DNA from: Desulfoferrobacter suflitae
GTDB taxonomy: Bacteria > Desulfobacterota > Syntrophobacteria > Syntrophobacterales > Syntrophobacteraceae
DNA: 64,000 nucleotides
Assembly (NCBI RefSeq): GCF_022603395.1
Contig: NZ_JAIBKA010000008.1
Location: 1 to 64,000, forward strand
Reading direction: 5' to 3'
The position numbers and the translations under genes are program-made. Shown here piece after piece: positions 53,276 through 61,223 of this stretch; within the stretch, counting starts at the first letter, position 1, and every line of letters begins with the position of its first letter. The notes beneath the pieces are model-generated. The model did not search any database. It had not been told where the DNA came from and worked only from the letters and a program-made list of their open reading frames with translations.

Positions 53276-54610
53276 TCAAACATCCCGCATATCGCTCAGG
53301 AACCGGTACAGGGTGGCGCGACCGACTCCCAACAGCCTGGCGGCTTTGGCCTTGTTTCCCCCACTCTTTTGCAGAGCCGCCATGACTGAATCCTCATCCA
53401 ATTTCCTGGAAGGGCCGGGCTTGGGATTGCACCCCTGCAGTTGCCGCAATTCCATCGGCAGGTCCTGCGGCCGAATACTTCGACCCTTGGCCTTCACCAG
53501 GGAAAAGTGCACGGCATTTTGCAGTTCTCGTACATTCCCCGGCCAATGATAATCCATCAAAACGGTCAAGGCCTGTTGAGAAAGTCCGGCCGTCTTTTCC
53601 CCGCGTTTTGCCGCCTGCTCCAAAAAATGCGTTACCAAAATGGGTATGTCGTTTTTGCGATCACGCAGCGGCGGCAGAAAAACGGGCACCACATTGAGCC
53701 GGTAATAGAGGTCCTCACGAAAACTCTGCTTTTCCATCTCCCGCTTCAGGTCTTTGTTGGTGGCACTAATGACTCGCATGTCTACCGAGATGGGTTTTTC
53801 TCCTCCCACACGCTCGATGACCCCCTCCTGCAGAACCCGCAACAGTTTCACCTGCATGGGCTTGGGCAATTCCGATACCTCGTCCAGGAAAATGGTCCCC
53901 CCGTGGGCCAATTCGAATCGCCCCTTTTTGTCCCGAATGGCACCGGAGAAGGCTCCCCTCACGTGTCCGAACAATTCGCTCTCCAACAGCCCCTCCGGCA
54001 AGGCACCGCAGTTGACCGGCACGAACGGTCCGTTACCGCGTCGACTCTCATTGTGAATGGCAGCCGCCACCAGCTCCTTTCCCGTACCCGTTTCCCCGGA
54101 AATGTGGACCGGATAATCATTGCTGGCGAGATCGCGAATCTGTTCAAAAAGCTGCAGCATTTTATGGTCTCGACCGATTATTCCGGCAAAACTGGTGAGC
54201 TCCCCCAGACGAGTTTTCAATCCAATCAGGTCGGTTGTGTCTTGCAGGGACGCGAGTACACCCACGAAGCACCCGCGCTCATCCGTCATGCCGGTCACCG
54301 ACATCTCGATGCGCTTGAGCTCGCCTCCCTTGTTCAGAATGTTCAGAGGGTAGGTCACATGGGTCAAAGTATCGGGAGGGTCCCCACAAAAAGAACAACG
54401 ACTTCCGCAAAAGGGGCCGCCAAAGGCCTCGTGACAATCTTTACCCAGGACCTCATCCTTCCGGTAACCGGTGATATTTTCGGCCGCCTTGTTAAAGAAG
54501 AGGATTTTTCTATCGGTATCGTGGGCTATGATCCCTTCCAGCAGGTGGTCAAGAACTTGTTCCAGATTTTTTTTGTCCGCAATGAGACTCTCGAGTCTTA
54601 TGTCATTCAT
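53276..54610 (-). CDS. Sigma-54-dependent regulator with Cys-rich PAS domain
   Basis: A 444-residue bacterial enhancer-binding protein. The PAS domain (about 15-125) contains C59-x8-C68-x3-C72-x2-C75, possibly an iron-sulfur or zinc site. The AAA+ domain has Walker A GETGTGKE (near 170), the sigma-54 contact GAFSGA in place of GAFTGA, and ISATNKDL. A Fis-type helix-turn-helix ends the protein (ARLLGVGRATLYR). It lies beside the oxygen-defence genes and may respond to redox. No DNA target was found. Confidence 0.9.
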   Translation of the reverse strand: MNDIRLESLIADKKNLEQVLDHLLEGIIAHDTDRKILFFNKAAENITGYRKDEVLGKDCHEAFGGPFCGSRCSFCGDPPDTLTHVTYPLNILNKGGELKRIEMSVTGMTDERGCFVGVLASLQDTTDLIGLKTRLGELTSFAGIIGRDHKMLQLFEQIRDLASNDYPVHISGETGTGKELVAAAIHNESRRGNGPFVPVNCGALPEGLLESELFGHVRGAFSGAIRDKKGRFELAHGGTIFLDEVSELPKPMQVKLLRVLQEGVIERVGGEKPISVDMRVISATNKDLKREMEKQSFREDLYYRLNVVPVFLPPLRDRKNDIPILVTHFLEQAAKRGEKTAGLSQQALTVLMDYHWPGNVRELQNAVHFSLVKAKGRSIRPQDLPMELRQLQGCNPKPGPSRKLDEDSVMAALQKSGGNKAKAARLLGVGRATLYRFLSDMRDV

Positions 54611-54963
54611 GGATATCTACTTCTTCGCAGGTCATTGGGAGAGTTGTAAAGCTTCCGGCGGTAGTCTGTGTTCCTCGACCGGCGCGCAAACCATTGGCCG
54701 CTGGATCAATGCGCCGAGAAAATGCGTTGCCGGCCCATGCAAATCATCAGGCATCCTGCTGACGGCCCCATGGATTTTTGTTCTACAATCAAAACAGAGC
54801 CTTGCCAATTTCCTGTTAATCCAGTCCATAGCGGATATATTGACCCCATCGGCTGCCGTTCTATATAATAGTTTTGTTCAGTCTCAAGCACTTGCCCACA
54901 ACGATTCGCAAATTTTTAACTTCTTGACTTGGTTGTGACACCCTTCCGCTGAGAGATAAAACA
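54611..54963. other. Intergenic, 353 nt, divergent promoters
   Basis: Lies between the sigma-54 regulator (minus) and the MEMO-AMMECR1 gene (plus). Several short frames exist but none has a ribosome site or family match. A TTGACTTGG segment near 54919 could be part of a -35 box; I could not place a matching -10. Confidence 0.4.
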
Positions 54964-56493
54964 ATGATGCACCGTTCAGTCAAGCAAAATTGGTTTTGGG
55001 CCGTGTCTCTTTTAGTCGCCTTCCTGGGCCTGGGACTTTTGTTTCCACCGGCTGGCACACGAGCAGCCGGCGGCGGCACTGCGCACTCCGAACAAGTGCG
55101 CGAATCGGTCATCGCTGGGACCTGGTACGCCGATTCGCCCGCCGAACTGCGCAGTGCAATTTATGCGTTTCTCCAGAAGGTTCCCGAACAACGCCCGCTG
55201 GGGGAACCGCTTGCCTTGATCTCTCCCCATGCGGGATACGCCTATTCGGGGCAGGTGGCAGCCTACGCTTATAAGCTGTTGCGCGAATACCAGTTCGCTA
55301 CCGTCGTCATCATAGCTCCGAGCCATCATGCCGCTTTCCGCGGAGTTTCCGTCTACGACCGGGGCGGCTACCGAACGCCCTTGGGAATCGTACCGCTGGA
55401 TCATACTTTGATTGAACAGTTACGCACCCGGGACAATACCATCCGCTGCGTACCGCAGGCCCATGCCCGCGAGCATTCCCTGGAGATTCAACTGCCCTTT
55501 CTGCAAACGCTCATGCCCGGCTTCAAGCTTGTACCCCTGGTAATGGGAGACCAAAGCTACGCTACCTGCCAACGGCTCGCCGATACTCTAGCCCAGTGCC
55601 TGCGCGGCAAATCCGTTCTAATCGTTGCAAGCTCAGACCTGTCGCATTATCACTCCTACGGGGAAGCCAAAGAACTGGACCAGGTGATCATCGACCACAT
55701 CAACAAATTCGATCCGCAAGGTTTGAGCTATGATTTGGCAAGCAAACGATGTGAAGCATGTGGCGGCGGCCCCATGGTCACGGCGCTGCTGGCGGCCCGC
55801 AAACTGGGAGGGGATCGAACCGAGGTTCTCCATTATGCCAATTCCGGTGATGTGACGGGGGATCGAAGCCGGGTGGTCGGATACCTGGCCGCAGCCGTAT
55901 ACAAGGGGTCCGGGCCTGCGCAACCAGAAGCGGAACAGCGGCCGGTGGGAGTCGATCCGGGCTTGAGTGCGGAAGAAAAGGCTCTGCTGCATCGCATTGC
56001 GCGGGAAAGCATCGAGTCGCACAGCGCCGGTAAAAAACCTCCGGCTGTGCAGGTCATTTCTCCCCGTCTCAAGGAACCGCGCGGGGCCTTCGTAACGCTT
56101 CATAAACAGGGGGAGCTGCGCGGCTGTATCGGACACGTTATTGACGATCAACCGCTTGCCGAAACCGTGGCCGCGATGGCCGTGGCTGCCGCCTTTCAGG
56201 ATCCCCGGTTTCCACCGGTAACGCCTGACGAACTGGAGGACCTGGAAATAGAAATTTCAGCCATGACGCCGCTGCGTCAGATTACCGATGTCGAGGAAAT
56301 TGAAGTGGGCCGGCACGGAATTATCGTACAGCAAAACGGCCACAGCGGACTGCTGCTGCCGCAAGTGGCAACGCAGTACGGCTGGGACCGGGAAACGTTT
56401 CTGGATTATACCTGCCGTAAGGCCAATCTTCCTGCGGATGCGTGGAAAGAGGAGAACACGAAAATTTTCATCTTCTCCGCAGATGTGTTTTAA
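54964..56493 (+). CDS. AmmeMemoRadiSam protein: MEMO1-AMMECR1 fusion with signal peptide
   Basis: A 509-residue fusion. Residues about 10-33 form a signal peptide or anchor (WFWAVSLLVAFLGLGLL, PAGTRAAGGG). Residues about 48-312 are a MEMO1-like metal-binding domain with ISPHAGYAYSG, APSHHAAFRG and SSDLSHYHSY. Residues about 330-505 are an AMMECR1 domain with the signature LRGCIGHV and DPRFPPV. The two domains are separate genes in most organisms. The third member, the radical SAM enzyme, follows after 14 nt. Reaction unknown. The presence of an export signal is unusual for this system. Confidence 0.88.
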   Translation: MMHRSVKQNWFWAVSLLVAFLGLGLLFPPAGTRAAGGGTAHSEQVRESVIAGTWYADSPAELRSAIYAFLQKVPEQRPLGEPLALISPHAGYAYSGQVAAYAYKLLREYQFATVVIIAPSHHAAFRGVSVYDRGGYRTPLGIVPLDHTLIEQLRTRDNTIRCVPQAHAREHSLEIQLPFLQTLMPGFKLVPLVMGDQSYATCQRLADTLAQCLRGKSVLIVASSDLSHYHSYGEAKELDQVIIDHINKFDPQGLSYDLASKRCEACGGGPMVTALLAARKLGGDRTEVLHYANSGDVTGDRSRVVGYLAAAVYKGSGPAQPEAEQRPVGVDPGLSAEEKALLHRIARESIESHSAGKKPPAVQVISPRLKEPRGAFVTLHKQGELRGCIGHVIDDQPLAETVAAMAVAAAFQDPRFPPVTPDELEDLEIEISAMTPLRQITDVEEIEVGRHGIIVQQNGHSGLLLPQVATQYGWDRETFLDYTCRKANLPADAWKEENTKIFIFSADVF

Positions 56494-56507
56494 GAAAAAG
56501 GAACACC

Positions 56508-57674
56508 ATGAGCTCATCCATGAATAGGCGGGAATTTCTCAGGCACTGCGGGCGCTGCGCAGTGGTGTGTGCGGGCATCCACTCCTTCAGCTGGTTTGAA
56601 ATGGCCGCCGGGGGCCATGCACAGCAGCTCACCCAAGGCTTTCTCGGGCGAAAGCTTTCACCCTATTTCACGCCGCTGGATGATCACATGATCCGCTGCG
56701 AGCTGTGTCCGCGCCACTGCGAAGTGGCCGGCGGAGAGCGCGGCTATTGCCGGGTTCGCGAAAATGTCAACGGACAGTATTACTCCATCGTCTATGGCAA
56801 CCCGTGCGCGGTCAATGTCGATCCGATCGAGAAGAAGCCTTTTTTCCATGTACTTCCCGGCACCCGTTCATTTTCCATCGCCACCGCCGGCTGCAACCTC
56901 GCCTGCAAGTTCTGCCAGAACTGGGAAATTTCCCAGGCACGCCCGGACGACACCTACAACTATGACCTTCCCGCCCAACAGGTGGTGGCCAATGCCCTTC
57001 AGTACCAGTGCCGATCCATTGCTTCAACCTACGTAGAGCCCACTATTTTTATGGAATACATGTTGGACATCGGACGAATCGCCAAGCAGCAGGGACTCTT
57101 GAAAGTCATGCATTCCAATGGCTTCGTCAACCCTCTCCCACTCAAAGATCTCAGTGAGTACCTTGACGCCGCGTGCATAGACCTGAAAGGGTTTACCGAA
57201 GAGTATTACGAAGAGCTCACCGGTGGAACTCTGCAGCCGGTTTTGACGTCATTGAAAAATCTAAAAAGTTGGGGCGTCCACATCGAGATCGTCACGCTGA
57301 TTGTGCCCGGCAAGAATGACGACATGCAGCAAATTCGCTCCATGGCCCGCTGGATTCACGACGAACTGGGCCCCGACGTGCCCTTACACTTCAGCCGCTT
57401 TTATCCGCTTTATAAGCTCAAAAGCCTCTCCCCCACTCCCGTTGCTGTGCTCGAGGAGGCGTGGAAGTGCGCCCGCGCCGCAGGGTTGAACTTTGTCTAC
57501 ATCGGCAATGTGCCGGGACATGAGGCCGAACACACCTACTGCCCGGCCTGCAAGACTCGGATCATTGCAAGAAACGGGTACAAAATCGAACTGTTGGCAA
57601 TCGAAAACGGCCACTGCAAAGAGTGCCGCCACCCCATTCCTGGAATCTGGAAATTGCCCGACCCGCACGCATAA
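56508..57674 (+). CDS. AmmeMemoRadiSam radical SAM enzyme with Tat-like leader
   Basis: A 388-residue radical SAM protein. The cluster motif is canonical: C129-x3-C133-x2-C136 (CNLACKFC). An extra N-terminal Cys set (CELCPRHCEVAGGERGYCR) and a C-terminal CPACKTR/CKECRH region match the AmmeMemoRadiSam partner. Residues 6-24 carry a twin-arginine-like leader (NRREFLR, then a hydrophobic stretch and a possible cleavage site near 39), so it may be exported by Tat, which carries folded cofactor proteins. Reductant and substrate are unknown. ATG 56508 has AAGGAA. Confidence 0.85.
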   Translation: MSSSMNRREFLRHCGRCAVVCAGIHSFSWFEMAAGGHAQQLTQGFLGRKLSPYFTPLDDHMIRCELCPRHCEVAGGERGYCRVRENVNGQYYSIVYGNPCAVNVDPIEKKPFFHVLPGTRSFSIATAGCNLACKFCQNWEISQARPDDTYNYDLPAQQVVANALQYQCRSIASTYVEPTIFMEYMLDIGRIAKQQGLLKVMHSNGFVNPLPLKDLSEYLDAACIDLKGFTEEYYEELTGGTLQPVLTSLKNLKSWGVHIEIVTLIVPGKNDDMQQIRSMARWIHDELGPDVPLHFSRFYPLYKLKSLSPTPVAVLEEAWKCARAAGLNFVYIGNVPGHEAEHTYCPACKTRIIARNGYKIELLAIENGHCKECRHPIPGIWKLPDPHA

Positions 57675-57929
57675 ATCTTTATGCCGGAAAGCAGGAGTTC
57701 GTTTGCCGTTTTAAACCGTATCCTTTTGTGCAACGGCTGCTGTTCGGCGACGACCCGTCAGGATCAGTTGCACATTGGGAAAAATCCCGCGCAAACAAAC
57801 CGTAGATGTGATAAGTTGCGCCCCTGAAGATTTCGACGATTTAAAACATGAGCCTGCTCGTTTTCAGGCAGAGCATCGGTGGGTAGATTGCATGTGAGAA
57901 ATCGCTTTATCCGGGTAGAGTGACCCTTC

Positions 57930-59228
57930 ATGAACGCTATCTTTTTTGTCATCGTCCTCGTTTCCTTCACGGCAGCGGGCTGGCAGCAGATCTTCGGTGT
58001 TTCGGCGGAAGGCGCTGCCTCACCCATGGAGCGTTTGTCCGAAGCCATGATCAAGTCCGCTGCAGGTTCAGTGGAGCTTGCTCTCGGGCTCATTGGGGTT
58101 ATGGCTCTGTTCCTCGGTCTAATGAAGGTCGCCGAAGAGGGGGGGATGCTCAAGATCCTGGCCCGCCTCATCCGGCCGGTCATGATTCGTTTATTTCCGG
58201 ATGTGCCGCCCGAACACCCGGCTATGGGCGCCATGATTCTTAATATGTCGGCCAATGCCATGGGGCTCGGCAACGCCGCCACTCCCTTCGGCATCCGCGC
58301 AATGCAGGAACTGGATAAACTCAACCTCCACCCCGGTACCGCCACAAACGCCATGGCCCTGTTTCTCGCCATCAACACCTCAAGCGTTACCCTGTTGCCA
58401 ACCGGGGTCATTGCACTGCGGGCCGCAGCCGGCTCCGGCAATCCGGCAGGCATTCTCCCCACGACCCTGTTTGCCACCATCTGTTCAACCACTGCAGCCA
58501 TTATTGCCGCCAAAATCTATCAGCGGTTTTCTCCTCAGCCGGTATTTCTCGCAGAATCGGTGGCCGCCGACCGGCGGGGCCCCTCTCCGCCGCCTTCGGA
58601 AGACCCGCCAGGCAGCGAATCTATCGAGCCCTACCCCCTCTGGCTCAGCCTGCTGGCGATGATTGCTCTCATAGCCTTTATTCCAGTCACCATATTCTAT
58701 GGCAGGGAGATCTCTCCCTGGGTCATACCCGCACTCATGATCGGCTTTTTGACTTTTGGAGCGGTGCGGCGAGTAAGAATTTACGAGGTCTTCGTCGAGG
58801 GAGCCAAAGACGGCTTTCAAGTGGCCATCAAAATCATTCCTTATCTGGTCGCCATACTGGTTGCTGTGGGGATGTTCAGGGCAAGTGGCGCGTTGGATGC
58901 ACTGGTGGGCTGGCTTGGCAAATATACTGCCCTTGTGGGATTGCCTGCCGAAGCGCTGCCGATGGCTTTGCTCAGACCGCTGTCCGGTTCCGGCGCCTAC
59001 GGGGTGCTCGCTTCCATCATCGAGGATCCCCTGATAGGACCGGACAGTTACACGGGCTATCTCGTGTCCACTTTGCAGGGATCCACTGAAACCACATTTT
59101 ATGTCCTGGCTGTTTATTTTGGGGCAGTCCAGATAAAGCGCATCCGCCACGCCCTGGCCGCCGCCCTCACGGCCGACCTGGTCGCCGTCTGCGCCGCGGT
59201 TGTCATCTGTTCTTTTCTCTACGGCTAA
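57930..59228 (+). CDS. SpmA-SpmB fusion (nucleoside-recognition Gate protein)
   Basis: A 432-residue membrane protein joining two Gate (nucleoside recognition) domains: an SpmA-like half (to about 200, with NMSANAMGLGNAATPFG and NTSSVTLLPTG) and an SpmB-like half (about 240-430, with the PLSGSGAYG and STETTFYVLAVYFG motifs). A hydrophilic linker with several Pro, Asp and Ser residues joins them. In Bacillus SpmA and SpmB are separate sporulation proteins affecting core dehydration; here in a likely non-sporing Gram-negative they may be a transporter-like pair. It lies 255 nt after the radical SAM gene. Confidence 0.85.
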   Translation: MNAIFFVIVLVSFTAAGWQQIFGVSAEGAASPMERLSEAMIKSAAGSVELALGLIGVMALFLGLMKVAEEGGMLKILARLIRPVMIRLFPDVPPEHPAMGAMILNMSANAMGLGNAATPFGIRAMQELDKLNLHPGTATNAMALFLAINTSSVTLLPTGVIALRAAAGSGNPAGILPTTLFATICSTTAAIIAAKIYQRFSPQPVFLAESVAADRRGPSPPPSEDPPGSESIEPYPLWLSLLAMIALIAFIPVTIFYGREISPWVIPALMIGFLTFGAVRRVRIYEVFVEGAKDGFQVAIKIIPYLVAILVAVGMFRASGALDALVGWLGKYTALVGLPAEALPMALLRPLSGSGAYGVLASIIEDPLIGPDSYTGYLVSTLQGSTETTFYVLAVYFGAVQIKRIRHALAAALTADLVAVCAAVVICSFLYG

Positions 59229-59244
59229 AGTCCTTCCGGCGCAA

Positions 59245-59481
59245 TCACTCGGCGACCTTCAGTGGGGCCACAGCCTCCCGCGGTTGCTCCTCGGCACCAT
59301 GGCTTTCTTCCAATATTTCGAAGAATTCACCCTCATCCAGCAGGAAATCGGCCTCCTCACGATGGTGCTTTTGCAGCCACCGGAGTGCTTCATGAGCCTC
59401 CTGCAAATTGTAGGCGGTGAGGCTGGTTATCACTCTTCGTCCCGCGTGAGAGCATTTATAGATGGTGTAGCGCTTGTCCAT
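59245..59481 (-). CDS. Small acidic protein, unknown
   Basis: About 78 residues if started at ATG 59481, 81 if at 59490. It opens with DKRYTIYKCSHAGRRV and ends in a Glu/Pro/Ala-rich tail. No signal peptide or recognised motif. The gene is convergent with the Spm fusion (16 nt away) and lies downstream of Hsp20 on the same strand, so it may share that transcript. No good ribosome site was found. Confidence 0.45.
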   Translation of the reverse strand: MDKRYTIYKCSHAGRRVITSLTAYNLQEAHEALRWLQKHHREEADFLLDEGEFFEILEESHGAEEQPREAVAPLKVAE

Positions 59482-59564
59482 TGCCGGCATCCGGGCAAGA
59501 AAACCCTTGTTGTGTCCAGGAGCAGACCGTCAGAGGCAAACTTGGCTTGTCAACACAGATCCAT

Positions 59565-60008
59565 TCATTCGACCTTGATCTTGATTTCCTTTTGCTTGGC
59601 CTCCTCGGTCTTAGGAAGTGTTATCCTGAGCACGCCCTTGTCGAATTTCGCTTCAATCTTGTCGGCCTGAATGGTGGTTGGAAGGCGGAAGGAACGCCGG
59701 AATGAACCATAGTACCTTTCACTATAATGGTAATGTTCGCCTTTTTCTTCCTCTTCTTTTCGTTTTTCACCCTTGATGGTCAGCAAGTCACCGGCAAGAG
59801 AGACATCGATGTCCTTAACTTCCAATCCAGGCAATTCAGCCTTGACCACGATGCTGTTGGCCGTTTCGGACACATCCAGGCTCGGAGCCCACTCATCGCC
59901 AAAGGCTTCGGCGAGAGAGGACTTGCCAAAAAACTTGTTCAAAAGATTATCCATCTCCTTGCGCAGTGTGCTCACTTCTCCAAAGGATTTCCAGGGAACC
60001 AGTTCCAT
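59565..60008 (-). CDS. Small heat-shock protein, Hsp20 family
   Basis: A 147-residue alpha-crystallin-type chaperone. The crystallin domain spans about 38-140, with VVKAELPGLEVKDIDV and the C-terminal FDKGVLRITLPK motif. An N-terminal arm with Trp-Lys-Ser-Phe follows the ATG. It holds unfolding proteins under stress. The ATG 60008 has AAGGAGG; an ATG-less upstream extension is not used. Confidence 0.95.
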   Translation of the reverse strand: MELVPWKSFGEVSTLRKEMDNLLNKFFGKSSLAEAFGDEWAPSLDVSETANSIVVKAELPGLEVKDIDVSLAGDLLTIKGEKRKEEEEKGEHYHYSERYYGSFRRSFRLPTTIQADKIEAKFDKGVLRITLPKTEEAKQKEIKIKVE

Positions 60009-60123
60009 CGCTTTACCTCCTTTCACTAGTGTCGCCACCCTTGGGATTTGCCGCCACTCCACCAATCACACGGCAATGTCCCTAGATTCCTCACCATTTT
60101 CTTCTGTAATGCGATCTCTTGTG

Positions 60124-60336
60124 TCACCTGGATTGCTTCACGCTGTGCAACGCATTGGTGCGCAGGCAATCGGCATAAAAGGCACACGACAGCTGATCGC
60201 AATAGTCTACGGCCGATCCGAAACAGTCAAAATGGCCCTCAGCCCTTTGGATTTCTCGGATCAACACGGCTTTTGTTTTGCCTCGAGGTTTAACCCCGAT
60301 TCTTCTTGCCATGTTCTGTACTTCCTTCATGTTCAT
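60124..60336 (-). CDS. SAP-like small protein with C-terminal Cys cluster
   Basis: A 70-residue protein. The N-terminal half, MKEVQNMARRIGVKPRGKTKAVLIREIQ, looks like a SAP/Rho-N DNA-binding helix pair; the C-terminal half has Cys in FDCFGSA, YCDQLSC and DCL, a possible zinc site. This composite is known in deltaproteobacteria and betaproteobacteria without a known role. The start ATG 60336 is 8 nt after AAGGAG; GTG 60339 is an alternative. A sigma-54-type promoter lies about 90 nt upstream. Confidence 0.65.
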   Translation of the reverse strand: MNMKEVQNMARRIGVKPRGKTKAVLIREIQRAEGHFDCFGSAVDYCDQLSCAFYADCLRTNALHSVKQSR

Positions 60337-60651
60337 CACGGCGGCTCCTTGAGAGGAATTCCTGTCCTAAAGATTTCTGCCTAGCAACCAGAGCGGCGGA
60401 AACGCAACCAATTGATTTGATACGCTATACAACAACTGTGCCAGCTTGGGTCGATGCACTTCGCGCGCTGACAAGCGCAGATGATCGGCCTATTCCCCGG
60501 GGGAAGACTCAGAAGCATTGTGGTTGCCTGTCGGGTTCTTTTACAATGTGTCAAATTGGCCGGGACCCAGGCACACAGCTTGGCCCGCTGATCAATCCCC
60601 CTGATATTAACCTGCCACTAACGTCTGTTGATGAAAAAAGAACCACGGTGT
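60337..60651. other. Intergenic, about 315 nt
   Basis: Between the SAP-like gene and the truncated DUF1269 gene. It holds the sigma-54-like promoter above. Beyond that I see no coding frame and no repeat. It could once have held the missing part of the DUF1269 gene. Confidence 0.4.
60428..60443 (-). promoter_or_regulatory. Candidate sigma-54 promoter of the SAP-like gene
   Basis: On the minus strand TGGCAC (60443-60438), five bases, then TTGTA (60432-60428), against the sigma-54 consensus TGGCAC-N5-TTGCW. Transcription would start near 60416, about 80 nt before the SAP-like ATG. A sigma-54 regulator gene is in the window, but no link is shown. Confidence 0.45.
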
Positions 60652-60798
60652 TCAAGAAAACGATTCCGCCTTCTTGACCGCTACCACCGCGTCTTCCAGG
60701 TCGATGAGATAATCCATTTGCATCTTCTTCAAGGTAAGCCGCACCTCTTGCGCTTCATTATAAGGATCATCATAATCGATCACCACCAAAGTACTCAT
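60652..60798 (-). pseudogene. DUF1269 N-terminal fragment
   Basis: A 48-residue frame starting STLVVIDYDDPY and ending DLEDAVVAVKKAESFS. The first 40 residues match the start of DUF1269 membrane proteins, which normally run to about 170 residues; the glycine-rich membrane part is missing and a TGA comes straight after. The ribosome site AAGGAGGAGG is excellent, so it may still be translated as a short protein. Probably a truncated gene. Confidence 0.6.
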
Positions 60799-60874
60799 TG
60801 ACCTCCTCCTTTTGTTGAGTTGACCCCGGGGCAGGCCTTCACGACATATCCTGAACCCGCACAGGCGCCAATTT

Positions 60875-61111
60875 CTAGCGGTACATGCTGAGCGACTCAT
60901 CGAGCTTTTTTTCAATGGCCTTGCGCTTTTTCTTCAGTTCGGCCATCCGGGCTTCAAGGTTAATATTCTGGGGATCGTGCTTGAAAGCCTCCTCAACTGA
61001 CTGCAGTTCTTTGCCGATCTCAAGATATTCCCTGTCCAACCGTTTGGTTTCTTCCCTGATCGTCTGATATTCCAGCCAATCATCCGTTTCATCGAGAAAA
61101 TACATAGACAC
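60875..61111 (-). CDS. Small coiled-coil protein
   Basis: A 78-residue protein, almost all helix, with a heptad pattern and high Lys/Glu content (EETKRLDREYLEIGKELQSVE, MAELKKKRKAIEKKLDE). GTG 61111 is 5 nt after AGGAGG; ATG 61105 is 11 nt after it. No family known to me. It is 77 nt upstream of the DUF1269 fragment on the same strand. Confidence 0.65.
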   Translation of the reverse strand: MSMYFLDETDDWLEYQTIREETKRLDREYLEIGKELQSVEEAFKHDPQNINLEARMAELKKKRKAIEKKLDESLSMYR

Positions 61112-61223
61112 GGCTGCCTCCTGTGGTGTCCGGGTTACCCCTTGTATTATATCATAACACCGATTTGGGCATCACGCTCAGTATGAACCATCGCGACGGA
61201 TCACGAGCATCCTCCGAGAGGCG

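Noticed and set aside
54471-54938. 155-codon plus-strand frame
   Set aside because: Partly antisense to the sigma-54 regulator; no start site.
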